Shown here: in pieces, positions 15,954 to 23,742 of the stretch
Numbering within the stretch: the first letter of the stretch is position 1
How the letters are laid out: the number at the start of each line of letters is the position of its first letter
NCBI RefSeq assembly: GCF_014195485.1
Contig: NZ_JACIBU010000001.1
Span: forward strand, 930,001 to 994,000
Source of the DNA: Modestobacter versicolor
GTDB lineage: Bacteria > Actinomycetota > Actinomycetes > Mycobacteriales > Geodermatophilaceae
Reading direction: 5' to 3'
Length of the DNA stretch: 64,000 bases
Program-made: the position numbers and the translations under genes
The notes under the pieces: generated by a model
What the model saw: only the letters and a program-made list of their open reading frames with translations
The model's database searches: none
What the model was told of the DNA's origin: nothing

Positions 15954-18758
15954 CCGGTCGAACTCGCCGGGCCCCAGGGCCCCACGGGCCTCCCGCATGA
16001 GGTCACGGGTGGCAGGGTTCATCGGCCACGTCAGCCCGGAGCGGCGCAACTCCCGCCGGGCGGCGGCGAACAGCCGGACGGCCTCGCGGTGCTGCCCGGC
16101 GGAGACCATGAGGCCGGCACGGACCTCGGCCCAGATCCCGACGTCCCGGGAACCGACCAGGAGCACCGCCTCGGCCACCCGGTCCCACCACCGGAGGGCG
16201 TCCCCGGGCGTGTCCGCCTGTGCCGTCGCGGCCGTCGCCGCGACCCAGGCCACGAGCGGGTTCCCCTCAGCGCGGGCCTGCTCGTGGACGTCCGCTGCCG
16301 CGGCCGACGGCGTCCCCGTGCGCTGCGGAGCGGCGGTGAGCAGAGCCAGGGCGTCGGCCAGCAGCCGGACCTCGCGGTCGCCGGTGGTGTCCGCGATGCC
16401 TGCCACCGCGACCACGAGCCGGGCGGCCTGGTCGTCGGCCTGCCGGGTGTGGGCGGCGAGAGCGCACGTGGCCATGAGCTCGGCCAGGTCCACGAGGCGG
16501 TCGGTCGACGCGGCACCGATCGGCGCCAGGGCGGCGTCGAGGTGCGGTAGGGAGAGGTCGGAGCGCCCGCGGAGGAGCTCGTGCCCGAGCAGGGTGAGGT
16601 GAGCGCTCGCGGTGTCGGCGGGGTCCAGGCCGGGCAGCTCCAGGGCGAGTCGCAGCCAGCGCCCCGCCTCGACGGTGCGCTCGCGGTAGTACCAGAACAT
16701 CGACAGGTGGGAGAGCAGCCGTCCAGCGGTCGGGTCCGGTGCCTCGACGAGGAGGTGCTGCAAGGTGGCGCGCACCGTGGCATAGGCGTCGGCCACGGCG
16801 TCGTACCAGTCGCCGCCGGCTGCGCTCAGGCGCGGGCGGCCGGCGAGCAGCGAGGCGACCCAGGTGTCCCGGCGGCGCACGGCGGCCGCGGTCTCGTCGT
16901 GCGCGGCCAGGCTGTGGGCGGCGTGGCCGCGAACGGTGGCCAGCTGGCTGAAGAGGGACGGTCCGGGCGCGCGGCCGAGCCGGACGGGGTGCAGCAGGGA
17001 CCGGTGCGTCAGCAGGGCGAGCAGCTCGGGCACATCGGCGGCCTCCACCGGGTCGGCCGCGGCCACCGCGGTCGCCGCCGAGCGGGTGATCGGTCCGGGG
17101 AGCACGGACAGTCGACGGTGCACCGCCTGCTCCTGCGGGCTGAGCAGCCGGTGGCTCCACTCGATCGCCGCCCGCACGCTCTGCCGGTGGTCTGCCCCGG
17201 CCCGACCGAGCCGGCGCAGGCCGCTGGCGTCTGCCGACACCTGGTCCGCGATCTCCGTGAGGGTCGCCGAGCGGACCCGCGCGGCCGCCAGCTCCAGGGC
17301 GAGGGGAACCCCGTCGAGCGCCTCGCAGATCCGCTCGGCGACGACCACCACGTCGTCGTCGACGGTCAGAGTCGGATCGGCGGACCCCAGCCGTGCCAGG
17401 AACAGCTCCAGCGCCGGCGACCGGCCGGGCCCCTCCTCCGGATCCGCGGCGAGAGGGTCCGCTGACGCGGTGAGGGGCAGGGGTCCCAGTGGCCACACCA
17501 CCTCGCCGGGCACGGCGACGGGCTCACGGCTGGTCACCAGGAGAACGCACTGCCCCGCACCGGCCTGCACCTCGCCGACGACCTCGGCGACGGCGTCGAG
17601 CAGGTGCTCGGCGTTGTCGAGGACGACGAGCATGCGCCGGTCGCGGAGGTGGTCACGGAGTGCGTCGCCCGCGCTCCCGCTCACCGGGGCGGCGAGGCCG
17701 AGCGTGGTGGTGAGGACGTCGACCACGAGCTCGGGGCGGTCCACGGCGGTGAGGTCGACGAACCAGGCCCCGTCGGGGAAGGCCTCGACGACCGCCGCCG
17801 CCACCTCGACAGCCAGGCGGGTCTTCCCGCAACCGGCGGCTCCGGTGACGGTGACGAGGCGTCGCGTCCGGACGAGATCGGTGAGGGCCTGCAGGTCGGT
17901 GGCGCGCCCGATCAGCGGTTCGGCGCGGGCCGGGAGGTGTGCGGCCGGAACGGTGGCAGACCGGCTCGGCCGCACGGTCACCGGTGGGGGAGCGGGCGCC
18001 AGTGCCGGGTCCTGGGCGAGCACCCGCCGGTGCACTTCCCGCAGCTCCGTCCCGGGTTCGGTGCCCAGCTCGTCGAGCAGCCTCGTGCGGGCCCGCTGGT
18101 AGGCCTGCAGGGCCTCTTCCGCGCGGCCGGTGCGGTACAGGCCGATCATCCGCTGGGCCCAGAGCCGCTCGCGGTAGGGCGTCTCCTCGATCAGCCGGGC
18201 GACGTCACTGAGGGCGCGGTCGGTGGCCCCCGTGCCGAGCAGAGCGTCGATCCGGCGTTCCCGGAGCTCGGCGGCGATCTCCTCCAGGCGCACCAGGAAC
18301 GGGACGATCCACTCCTGCGCGGCGATCTGCTCGTATGGGGTGCCGCGCCACAGCGCCAGTGCCTCGTCGCACCGGGCCAGCACGTCGGCCGGCTCGCCGT
18401 CGGTGGCCAGCGCGCGCGTCTCGTCGGCGAGGTGCTCGAACCGGGCGCTGTCGACCTGGTCGGCTCGCGCCAGCAGGCGGTATCCACCGCTGTCGTTGAC
18501 CAGGACGCCCGGCGCCTCGCCGCGGCCGCGACCGGGCTCGAGCAGCCGACGCAGGCGCCACACGTGCGACTCGAGGGTCCCCTCGGCCTTGGCGGGGGGC
18601 CGACCGGCCCACACCACCTCGAGGAGCGTGCTCACCGCGACCCGCCGGTTCGCGTGCACGACCAGTGCGGCGAGGAGTGCCGAGGGCTTGAGCCCCGGCG
18701 GCGGGTGCTCGGCCCCGTCCAGCTCCACGACGAGCGGGCCGAGGTCGCGGAACTGCAC
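15894..18758 (-). CDS. second large SARP/AfsR-type regulator with ATPase domain
   Basis: A 954-residue paralogue of the regulator at 2900-5833, starting at GTG 18758 with only a weak ribosome site. Domains in order: OmpR-like winged helix (1-100), BTAD (105-250), NB-ARC-like ATPase with P-loop GAAGCGKT (306-313) and Walker B MLVVLDN (about 376-382), then 500 helical residues. Both paralogues end with a similar EAVRLF-AAR segment and a GLxWP motif. It is flanked by TTGGAG-type promoters on both sides, so it or its paralogue may control them. Its own promoter region (18759-18860) holds a 9-bp tandem repeat rather than a clear TTGGAG pair. Confidence 0.9.
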   Translation of the reverse strand: MQFRDLGPLVVELDGAEHPPPGLKPSALLAALVVHANRRVAVSTLLEVVWAGRPPAKAEGTLESHVWRLRRLLEPGRGRGEAPGVLVNDSGGYRLLARADQVDSARFEHLADETRALATDGEPADVLARCDEALALWRGTPYEQIAAQEWIVPFLVRLEEIAAELRERRIDALLGTGATDRALSDVARLIEETPYRERLWAQRMIGLYRTGRAEEALQAYQRARTRLLDELGTEPGTELREVHRRVLAQDPALAPAPPPVTVRPSRSATVPAAHLPARAEPLIGRATDLQALTDLVRTRRLVTVTGAAGCGKTRLAVEVAAAVVEAFPDGAWFVDLTAVDRPELVVDVLTTTLGLAAPVSGSAGDALRDHLRDRRMLVVLDNAEHLLDAVAEVVGEVQAGAGQCVLLVTSREPVAVPGEVVWPLGPLPLTASADPLAADPEEGPGRSPALELFLARLGSADPTLTVDDDVVVVAERICEALDGVPLALELAAARVRSATLTEIADQVSADASGLRRLGRAGADHRQSVRAAIEWSHRLLSPQEQAVHRRLSVLPGPITRSAATAVAAADPVEAADVPELLALLTHRSLLHPVRLGRAPGPSLFSQLATVRGHAAHSLAAHDETAAAVRRRDTWVASLLAGRPRLSAAGGDWYDAVADAYATVRATLQHLLVEAPDPTAGRLLSHLSMFWYYRERTVEAGRWLRLALELPGLDPADTASAHLTLLGHELLRGRSDLSLPHLDAALAPIGAASTDRLVDLAELMATCALAAHTRQADDQAARLVVAVAGIADTTGDREVRLLADALALLTAAPQRTGTPSAAAADVHEQARAEGNPLVAWVAATAATAQADTPGDALRWWDRVAEAVLLVGSRDVGIWAEVRAGLMVSAGQHREAVRLFAAARRELRRSGLTWPMNPATRDLMREARGALGPGEFDRSWHDGERQLGPALLPGLVG

Positions 18759-18815
18759 GCGCGGACCGTACAGGGGGCGGCGACCGCCCGACCAGCACGA
18801 TCACCTGATCGGCGT

Positions 18816-18859
18816 GCGCTGCCAGCGCTCCAGCGCTGCCAGCGCTCCCAGCGCTTCCA
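18816..18859. repeat. 9-bp tandem repeat GCGCTNCCA, five units
   Basis: Units start at 18816, 18825 (8 bp), 18833, 18842 and 18851. The core AGCGCT is palindromic, so it reads similarly on both strands. It lies between the second SARP gene and the divergent DUF1269 gene and runs directly into the TTGGAG at 18866. Confidence 0.75.
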
Positions 18860-18886
18860 GGGCTCTTGGAGCGGCGTCGGCAGGCT
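18855..18886 (+). promoter_or_regulatory. degenerate SARP-like operator of the DUF1269 gene
   Basis: TTCCAG (18855-18860, two mismatches) and TTGGAG (18866-18871) at 11-bp period, then 9 bp, then CAGGCT (18881-18886). The weakest member of the set in its first half-site. Confidence 0.4.
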
Positions 18887-18932
18887 GGTCGCCACTGCCG
18901 GTGACGACCGCGGACGACGAGGAGGGGAGCCG

Positions 18933-19415
18933 TTGACGACCTTGGTGGTGTGGACGTTCCCCGACGTGGCTGCGGCCGGGCGCGCCGAGCGGCTGCTGGT
19001 CCCCGTGTCGGCGAGGCAGGACATGGCGGTCCACGACGGCGCGGTCCTGACCTGGCCGGCCTCCGCGCGACGGCCACGGACCCGCGGGCTGCACAGCATC
19101 GCCCTCGACGACGCGGTGGGTGGCGACTTCTGGGCCGTGCTCTTCGCCGTGGTCTTCCTCCTGCCGATCCTGCCCGGTCCGGACGACGCCCCGAACGACG
19201 CCGGAGTGAGCGTGCTCGCCGGGGTCGGGATACCGGATGCCTTCACCGCGGAGCTGCGCCGGGTCGCCGGTCCCGGTACCTCGGCGCTCGCCGTCCTCAC
19301 GGGGACCCCCCTGCCGGCGGCCGAGACCGCGTTGGCCGCGTTGCGGCCGCGCCGCACGTCGACCGTGTTCAGCGCGGCGGGTCTGCGCACCTTGCGCGAC
19401 GTCTTCGCCGGGTGA
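18933..19415 (+). CDS. DUF1269-family protein
   Basis: A 160-residue protein. The best start is TTG at 18933, which has a strong GGAGGGGAG eight bases upstream; no ATG or GTG fits as well. It has the DUF1269 layout: an N-terminal ferredoxin-like part (LVVWTFPDVAAAGRAERLL), a central hydrophobic segment (FWAVLFAVVFLLPILPG) where other members have a glycine-rich membrane hairpin, and a C-terminal half (VGIPDAFTAELRRVAGPGTSALAVL) matching the family's conserved end. Function is unknown; members often appear among stress-response genes. It is divergent from the second SARP gene. Confidence 0.75.
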   Translation: MTTLVVWTFPDVAAAGRAERLLVPVSARQDMAVHDGAVLTWPASARRPRTRGLHSIALDDAVGGDFWAVLFAVVFLLPILPGPDDAPNDAGVSVLAGVGIPDAFTAELRRVAGPGTSALAVLTGTPLPAAETALAALRPRRTSTVFSAAGLRTLRDVFAG

Positions 19416-19464
19416 CCCGCGCCACTCGGTGGCGCGCGCGGGGCCCGCGCGCCCGCGCTCGATG

Positions 19465-19497
19465 TTGGAGCCCGGTTGGAGTGCACGCCGGGATCGT
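19465..19497 (+). promoter_or_regulatory. SARP-like operator/promoter of the membrane protein at 19506
   Basis: Two exact TTGGAG hexamers (19465-19470, 19476-19481), then 10 bp, then GATCGT (19492-19497). The ATG follows 8 nt after the -10, and no ribosome site is visible, so the mRNA is probably leaderless. Confidence 0.6.
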
Positions 19498-19505
19498 CGC
19501 CGGCC

Positions 19506-20141
19506 ATGAAGCCACTCTCGCTCGTCCTCGGGTTCTTCCCCTGGATCGTGTTCACCTTCGCGGCCAACCGGATCGCGGCCGACGCAGTGGCCTGGAGCGC
19601 CCTCCTCGCCGTCGCGATCACCGCCGTCGCGCTGGCCCTCGGGGTGCGCAGGCGTGCGCCGGTGACCCTGGACCTTGCCTCCCTCGCGCTGTTCGGCGGG
19701 ATGGCGGTCGCCGGCTTCGCCGGTGGCGCGGGCATGGACGACTGGCTCTTCCGGTGGGGACGGCCACTGGTCGGTGTGGTCCTCGGCCTGTACGTCCTGG
19801 CTGCCGCCGGCGTCCGGCCTTTCACCGAGGAGTACGCGCGGCAGTCCACCCCGCGCGAGCACTGGGGGTCACCGGCCTTCCGGTCCATCAACCGGGTCCT
19901 CAGCGCGGCCTGGGGTGCGGGGCTCGTCGTCATCGGCCTGGCGGGGGTCCTCGTGACGCTCATCGACGAGCACGCGACCGGCCGCTCCTCAGGCCACCTC
20001 GCCGAGCTGGCGCTGAACTGGGCCGTGCCCATCGCGGTCATCTGGGGGCTGATCGCGCTCACCGGCTCCTATCCCGACCGGGTGATGTCCCGACTGCAGC
20101 CGGAAGCCGCTGCCGGGCGGCGCAGCCCCAGCCACGCCTGA
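19506..20141 (+). CDS. unknown membrane protein
   Basis: A 211-residue protein from ATG 19506, with six to seven predicted membrane spans (LVLGFFPWIVFTFAA first, WAVPIAVIWGLIAL last) and a long loop after the fourth span (about residues 104-130, rich in charged residues). The pattern recalls intracellular septation protein A-like or DUF3159-like membrane proteins, but I see no diagnostic motif and give no function. A well-formed TTGGAG promoter immediately upstream and the absence of a ribosome site suggest leaderless expression within the proposed SARP regulon. Confidence 0.7.
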   Translation: MKPLSLVLGFFPWIVFTFAANRIAADAVAWSALLAVAITAVALALGVRRRAPVTLDLASLALFGGMAVAGFAGGAGMDDWLFRWGRPLVGVVLGLYVLAAAGVRPFTEEYARQSTPREHWGSPAFRSINRVLSAAWGAGLVVIGLAGVLVTLIDEHATGRSSGHLAELALNWAVPIAVIWGLIALTGSYPDRVMSRLQPEAAAGRRSPSHA

Positions 20142-20236
20142 TCCCCGGCCGGGCACACCGCGGGTGGACCGGCCGTGGGAGCACTCCCGCGGACGTGGGG
20201 CTCCGGGGGCGCTCCTCCGCGTCACGCCCGCCGTCG

Positions 20237-20269
20237 TTGGAGCCGGCGTGGGAATCGCTTCAGCACAGT
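20237..20269 (+). promoter_or_regulatory. SARP-like operator/promoter of the 2-oxoacid decarboxylase
   Basis: TTGGAG (20237-20242) and the degenerate GTGGGA (20248-20253) with 11-bp period, then 10 bp, then CACAGT (20264-20269). The start codon is at 20332. Confidence 0.5.
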
Positions 20270-20331
20270 GCGTCGGTCCGCCGGAGACGCTGCTCGGCGA
20301 TCCGGGACCGGGACCACGGAAGGAGAGCGAC

Positions 20332-22062
20332 GTGCACGCCAGCACCGAGAACGGAGCCGATCCGGCGGCGCCGCCGTACACCGTGGGGGACCACCTCGTC
20401 GACCGGCTGGCCGGATTGGGCGTCGACCGCGTCTTCGGGGTGCCAGGGGACTACAGCCTCCGGCTGCTGGACCACGTCGCCGCCCACCCGACGGTGCGCT
20501 GGACCGGCTGCGCGACCGAGCTCGGCGCCGGCTACGCGGCCGACGGGTACGGCCGGCTGCGCGGGATGGCGGCCCTGTTCACCACCTTCGGCGTCGGTGA
20601 GCTCAGCGCGGTCAACGCCGTCGCCGGCAGCTACGCCGAGCACGTGCCCGTGGTGCACGTGGTGGGCGCGCCCGCACTGGCCAGGCAGGCCGAGCACCGG
20701 GCGCTGCACCACACGCTCGGCGACGGGTCGTTCGAGCACTTCGCGGCCATGCACGCCGACATCACCTGCGCCCGCGCCGTCCTCGCCCCGGGCACCGCCG
20801 TCGCGGAGATCGACCGGGTGCTCATGGAGGTCAGGGACCGCCGGCTGCCCGGCTACCTGCTCGTGCCGGCGGACGTCGCCGAGCTGCCCGCCGAGCGCGC
20901 GGCGGCCCCGCTGCCCCCGCGCGCGGACGGCACCGATCCCGAGGTGCTCGAGGCGTTCGCCACCGCCGCCGGCCGGTTGCTCGCCGCCGCGGGCTCCACC
21001 GACCGGGTCACGGTCCTCGCCGGTCTCCTGGCGCACCGCTTCGGTGCGCAGGACGACCTGACCGCGCTGCTCGCGGCGGGACCGCTGCCGCACGCCACCA
21101 CCCCGTGGGCCAAGAGCCTGCTGGACGAGACCGCGCCGGGGTTCTCCGGCACCTACGCCGGCGCGGCCGGCAGCACGGAGCGGACCCGGGAAGTCGTGGA
21201 GGACGCCTCGGTCCTGGTGCTGGCCGGCGTGCAGTTCACCGACCTCAACAGCGGGTTGTTCAGCCAGGTCGTCACGAGGGCCCGGACGATCGAGCTCAAC
21301 GCCGGGTCGGCCGCCGTCGGGGCCGCCGTCTTCACGCCCCTGGAGCTGCCTGCCGCCCTCGGCGCCCTCCGGCCGCTGGTCGCGGCACTGCGCCCCGGCG
21401 CGCTGCCCGCCGCTCTCGAGGCGGACGACGGGACCGACGACGGGACGGACGACGAGGACCACGCCCCGCTGAGCCAGGCGGCGCTGTGGCGCGCGACCGC
21501 CGCCGCCCTCCGTCCCGGGGACGTCGTGCTCGCCGACCAGGGCACCTCCTTCTACGGCATGGCACCGCACCGGCTGCCCGCCGGCGTCACCTTCATCGGC
21601 CAGCCGCTCTGGGCCTCCATCGGCTACACGCTGCCGGCGCTGCTCGGCGCCGGCACAGCCGCGCCCGGCCGTCGTGGCGTCCTGCTCATCGGGGACGGCG
21701 CCGCCCAGATGACCGTGCAGGAGCTCTCCACGGTGCTGCGGGAGGAGCTGCCGGCGCTGGTGGTCGTGGTGGACAACGACGGCTACACCGTCGAGCGGGC
21801 CATCCACGGCCCGGACCAGCCGTACAACGACGTCCCCCGCTGGGACTGGACCGCACTCCCGGCCGTCTTCTGCCCGGGTGGGCGCGTCCGCGCGGTGCGG
21901 GCGAGCACCGTCGGCGCGCTGCGACGGGCCTACGCCGAGGCCGCTGCCGATCCCGGCGGTCTCACCCTCGTCCAGGCCGTCGTCCCTCGCGACGACGTGC
22001 CGGCACTGCTCGCCACCCTCACCCGAGCGCTGGGCCGTGGCACCGCCGGCGGCGACCGGTGA
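20332..22062 (+). CDS. thiamine-diphosphate 2-oxoacid decarboxylase (indolepyruvate/pyruvate decarboxylase family)
   Basis: A 576-residue protein; GTG 20332 lies four bases after AGGAGAG. The three-domain layout is complete: PYR domain with catalytic Glu in CATELGAGYAADGYGR (about residue 63), the HH-TLGDG segment at about 125 that supplies the active-site histidine pair, a central domain with a poorly conserved acidic insert (about 360-380), and the cofactor domain with GDGAAQ followed by NDGYTVE (about 460-490). It should decarboxylate a branched, aromatic or short 2-oxo acid to an aldehyde; sequence alone does not separate indolepyruvate from pyruvate or ketoisovalerate. Such a step consumes a proton, which would suit acid stress, but this is inference. 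Confidence 0.85.
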   Translation: MHASTENGADPAAPPYTVGDHLVDRLAGLGVDRVFGVPGDYSLRLLDHVAAHPTVRWTGCATELGAGYAADGYGRLRGMAALFTTFGVGELSAVNAVAGSYAEHVPVVHVVGAPALARQAEHRALHHTLGDGSFEHFAAMHADITCARAVLAPGTAVAEIDRVLMEVRDRRLPGYLLVPADVAELPAERAAAPLPPRADGTDPEVLEAFATAAGRLLAAAGSTDRVTVLAGLLAHRFGAQDDLTALLAAGPLPHATTPWAKSLLDETAPGFSGTYAGAAGSTERTREVVEDASVLVLAGVQFTDLNSGLFSQVVTRARTIELNAGSAAVGAAVFTPLELPAALGALRPLVAALRPGALPAALEADDGTDDGTDDEDHAPLSQAALWRATAAALRPGDVVLADQGTSFYGMAPHRLPAGVTFIGQPLWASIGYTLPALLGAGTAAPGRRGVLLIGDGAAQMTVQELSTVLREELPALVVVVDNDGYTVERAIHGPDQPYNDVPRWDWTALPAVFCPGGRVRAVRASTVGALRRAYAEAAADPGGLTLVQAVVPRDDVPALLATLTRALGRGTAGGDR

Positions 22063-22210
22063 GGCCGTCGCCGGTCGAGACCGCAGCCCCCGGGACCCCG
22101 GCGAGGGCGTGGCGGCGACGGCGTGCCGGGACAGGCGCCACGGGCCCATCCGGCCCAGGAGACGCGAGCGCCCCGGGCCCCCGACGAGGGGAGGAACCGG
22201 GGCGGTGCTG

Positions 22211-22295
22211 TGTCCGAGGGGGGACTTGAACCCCCACGCCCGATAAAGGGCACTAGCACCTCAAGCTAGCGCGTCTGCCATTCCGCCACCCGGAC
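22211..22295 (-). tRNA. tRNA-Leu (anticodon GAG)
   Basis: An 85-nt gene on the minus strand. The acceptor stem pairs completely (5' GTCCGGG with CTCGGAC, one G-U), the D-loop has GCGGAATGGC, the anticodon loop is TTGAGGT (anticodon GAG), there is a long class II variable arm, and the T-loop is GGTTCAAGTCC. It decodes CUC and CUU. The CCA end is not encoded; A73 is at 22211. The gene separates the accessory stress block from the housekeeping region. Confidence 0.95.
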
Positions 22296-22385
22296 GAGGT
22301 GGACGCCCTCCGCGGAGGGACCGTGGAAGAGCATAACCGAGCCTCCCGGCGGCCCGGGACAGGGGCCGGTGGCAGGATCGTCGGC

Positions 22386-23714
22386 ATGTCGGAGACCAGC
22401 CCCACGCCGCTCGCAGGTGCCCAGTCCGAGGTGGCTGAGCTGCTGTCGGACCTGATCCGGATCGACACCACCAACACCGGCGACTCGGCGACGAGCGCGG
22501 GGGAGCGGGTAGCGGCGGAGTGGGTCGCCGGCAAGCTCGACGAGGTCGGCATCAGCAGCGTCATCCACGAGTCCGAGCCCGGCCGGGCCAGCCTGGTCGC
22601 CCGGATCGAGGGCGCGAACCGAGACCGCCCGGCGCTGCTCGTGCACGGCCACCTGGACGTCGTCCCGGCCGACCCGAGCGAGTGGAGCGTGCACCCGTTC
22701 AGCGGCGAGGAGCGCGACGGCTACGTCTGGGGCCGCGGCGCGGTCGACATGAAGGACATGGACGCGATGACCCTGGCGCTGGTGCGCGACTGGGCCCGCA
22801 GCGGCGTCAAGCCCGACCGCGACATCGTGCTGGCCTTCGTCGCCGACGAGGAGGCCGGCGGCCGCAAGGGCGCCCACTACCTGGTCGACCACCACGCCGA
22901 GCTGTTCGAGGGCTGCACCGAGGCGATCAGCGAGGTCGGCGGGTTCAGCATCACCGTCCGCGACGACCTGCGCCTCTACCTCGTGCAGACGGCCGAGAAG
23001 GGCCTGGCGTGGATGAAGCTCACCGCCGCGGGCCGCCCGGGCCACGGCTCCTTCGTGCACGACGACAACGCCGTCACCCGGCTGGCCCAGGCCGTCTCCC
23101 GGATCGGCTCGACCCGGCTGCCCACCGTGCTCACCCCGCCGATGCGCCAGTTCCTCACCGAGGTCGGCGACGCCTACGGCATCGAGATCGACCCCGACGA
23201 GCCCGACGAGGCGCTGGCGAAGCTGGGCAGCATCAGCCGGATGATCGGCGCGGCGCTGCGCAACACCGCCAACCCCACGATGCTCGACGCCGGCTACAAG
23301 ACCAACGTCATCCCCGGCACGGCCAGCGCCACCATCGACGGCCGTTTCCTCTACGGCCAGGAGGCCGAGTTCGAGAAGCAGCTCGACGAGCTGGTGGGCG
23401 AGGGCGTCACCCGCGAGTGGATCACCTACGACCAGGCGGTCGAGACGACGTTCGACGGGCCGACCGTCGACCTGATGGTCGAGGCGCTGAAGGCCGAGGA
23501 CGCCGGGGCCCGCGCCGTCCCGTTCACCATGAGCGGCGGCACCGACGCCAAGAGCTTCGAGACCCTCGGCATGCGCTGCTTCGGCTTCTCCCCGCTCAAG
23601 CTGCCGGCCGACCTGGACTTCGCCTCGCTGTTCCACGGCATCGACGAGCGGATCGCCGTCGACTCGCTGCACTTCGGCATCCGGGTGCTGGACCGGTTCC
23701 TCCGCAAGGCGTGA
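22386..23714 (+). CDS. M20-family metallopeptidase (dipeptidase/deacylase-like)
   Basis: A 442-residue cytoplasmic enzyme starting at ATG 22386, with AGGA eight bases upstream. It has the M20 di-zinc signature: HGHLDVVP (about 81-88) with catalytic Asp two residues after the metal His, WGRGAVDMKDM (about 113-123), and the DEEAGG pair supplying the general base Glu and a metal Glu (about 153-158). A later lid domain contains the conserved GRPGHGSF. It cleaves a peptide or N-acyl amide bond; the exact substrate is not predictable. A 28-bp gap separates it from the next, co-directional gene. Confidence 0.9.
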   Translation: MSETSPTPLAGAQSEVAELLSDLIRIDTTNTGDSATSAGERVAAEWVAGKLDEVGISSVIHESEPGRASLVARIEGANRDRPALLVHGHLDVVPADPSEWSVHPFSGEERDGYVWGRGAVDMKDMDAMTLALVRDWARSGVKPDRDIVLAFVADEEAGGRKGAHYLVDHHAELFEGCTEAISEVGGFSITVRDDLRLYLVQTAEKGLAWMKLTAAGRPGHGSFVHDDNAVTRLAQAVSRIGSTRLPTVLTPPMRQFLTEVGDAYGIEIDPDEPDEALAKLGSISRMIGAALRNTANPTMLDAGYKTNVIPGTASATIDGRFLYGQEAEFEKQLDELVGEGVTREWITYDQAVETTFDGPTVDLMVEALKAEDAGARAVPFTMSGGTDAKSFETLGMRCFGFSPLKLPADLDFASLFHGIDERIAVDSLHFGIRVLDRFLRKA

Positions 23715-23742
23715 CCGGAGCGGGGCGTGATCTGATCGGGGC

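Noticed and set aside
18759..18815. A TTGGAG-type operator for the second SARP gene itself
   Set aside because: The minus strand shows only loose CTGGAA and GGGAGC matches within the 9-bp tandem repeat, with the wrong spacing; autoregulation is not supported by the sequence.
22063..22210. att-like duplication of the tRNA-Leu 3' end
   Set aside because: No second copy of the tRNA 3' sequence was seen from 1 to 22210, and there is no integrase gene in the window; the left end may be outside.
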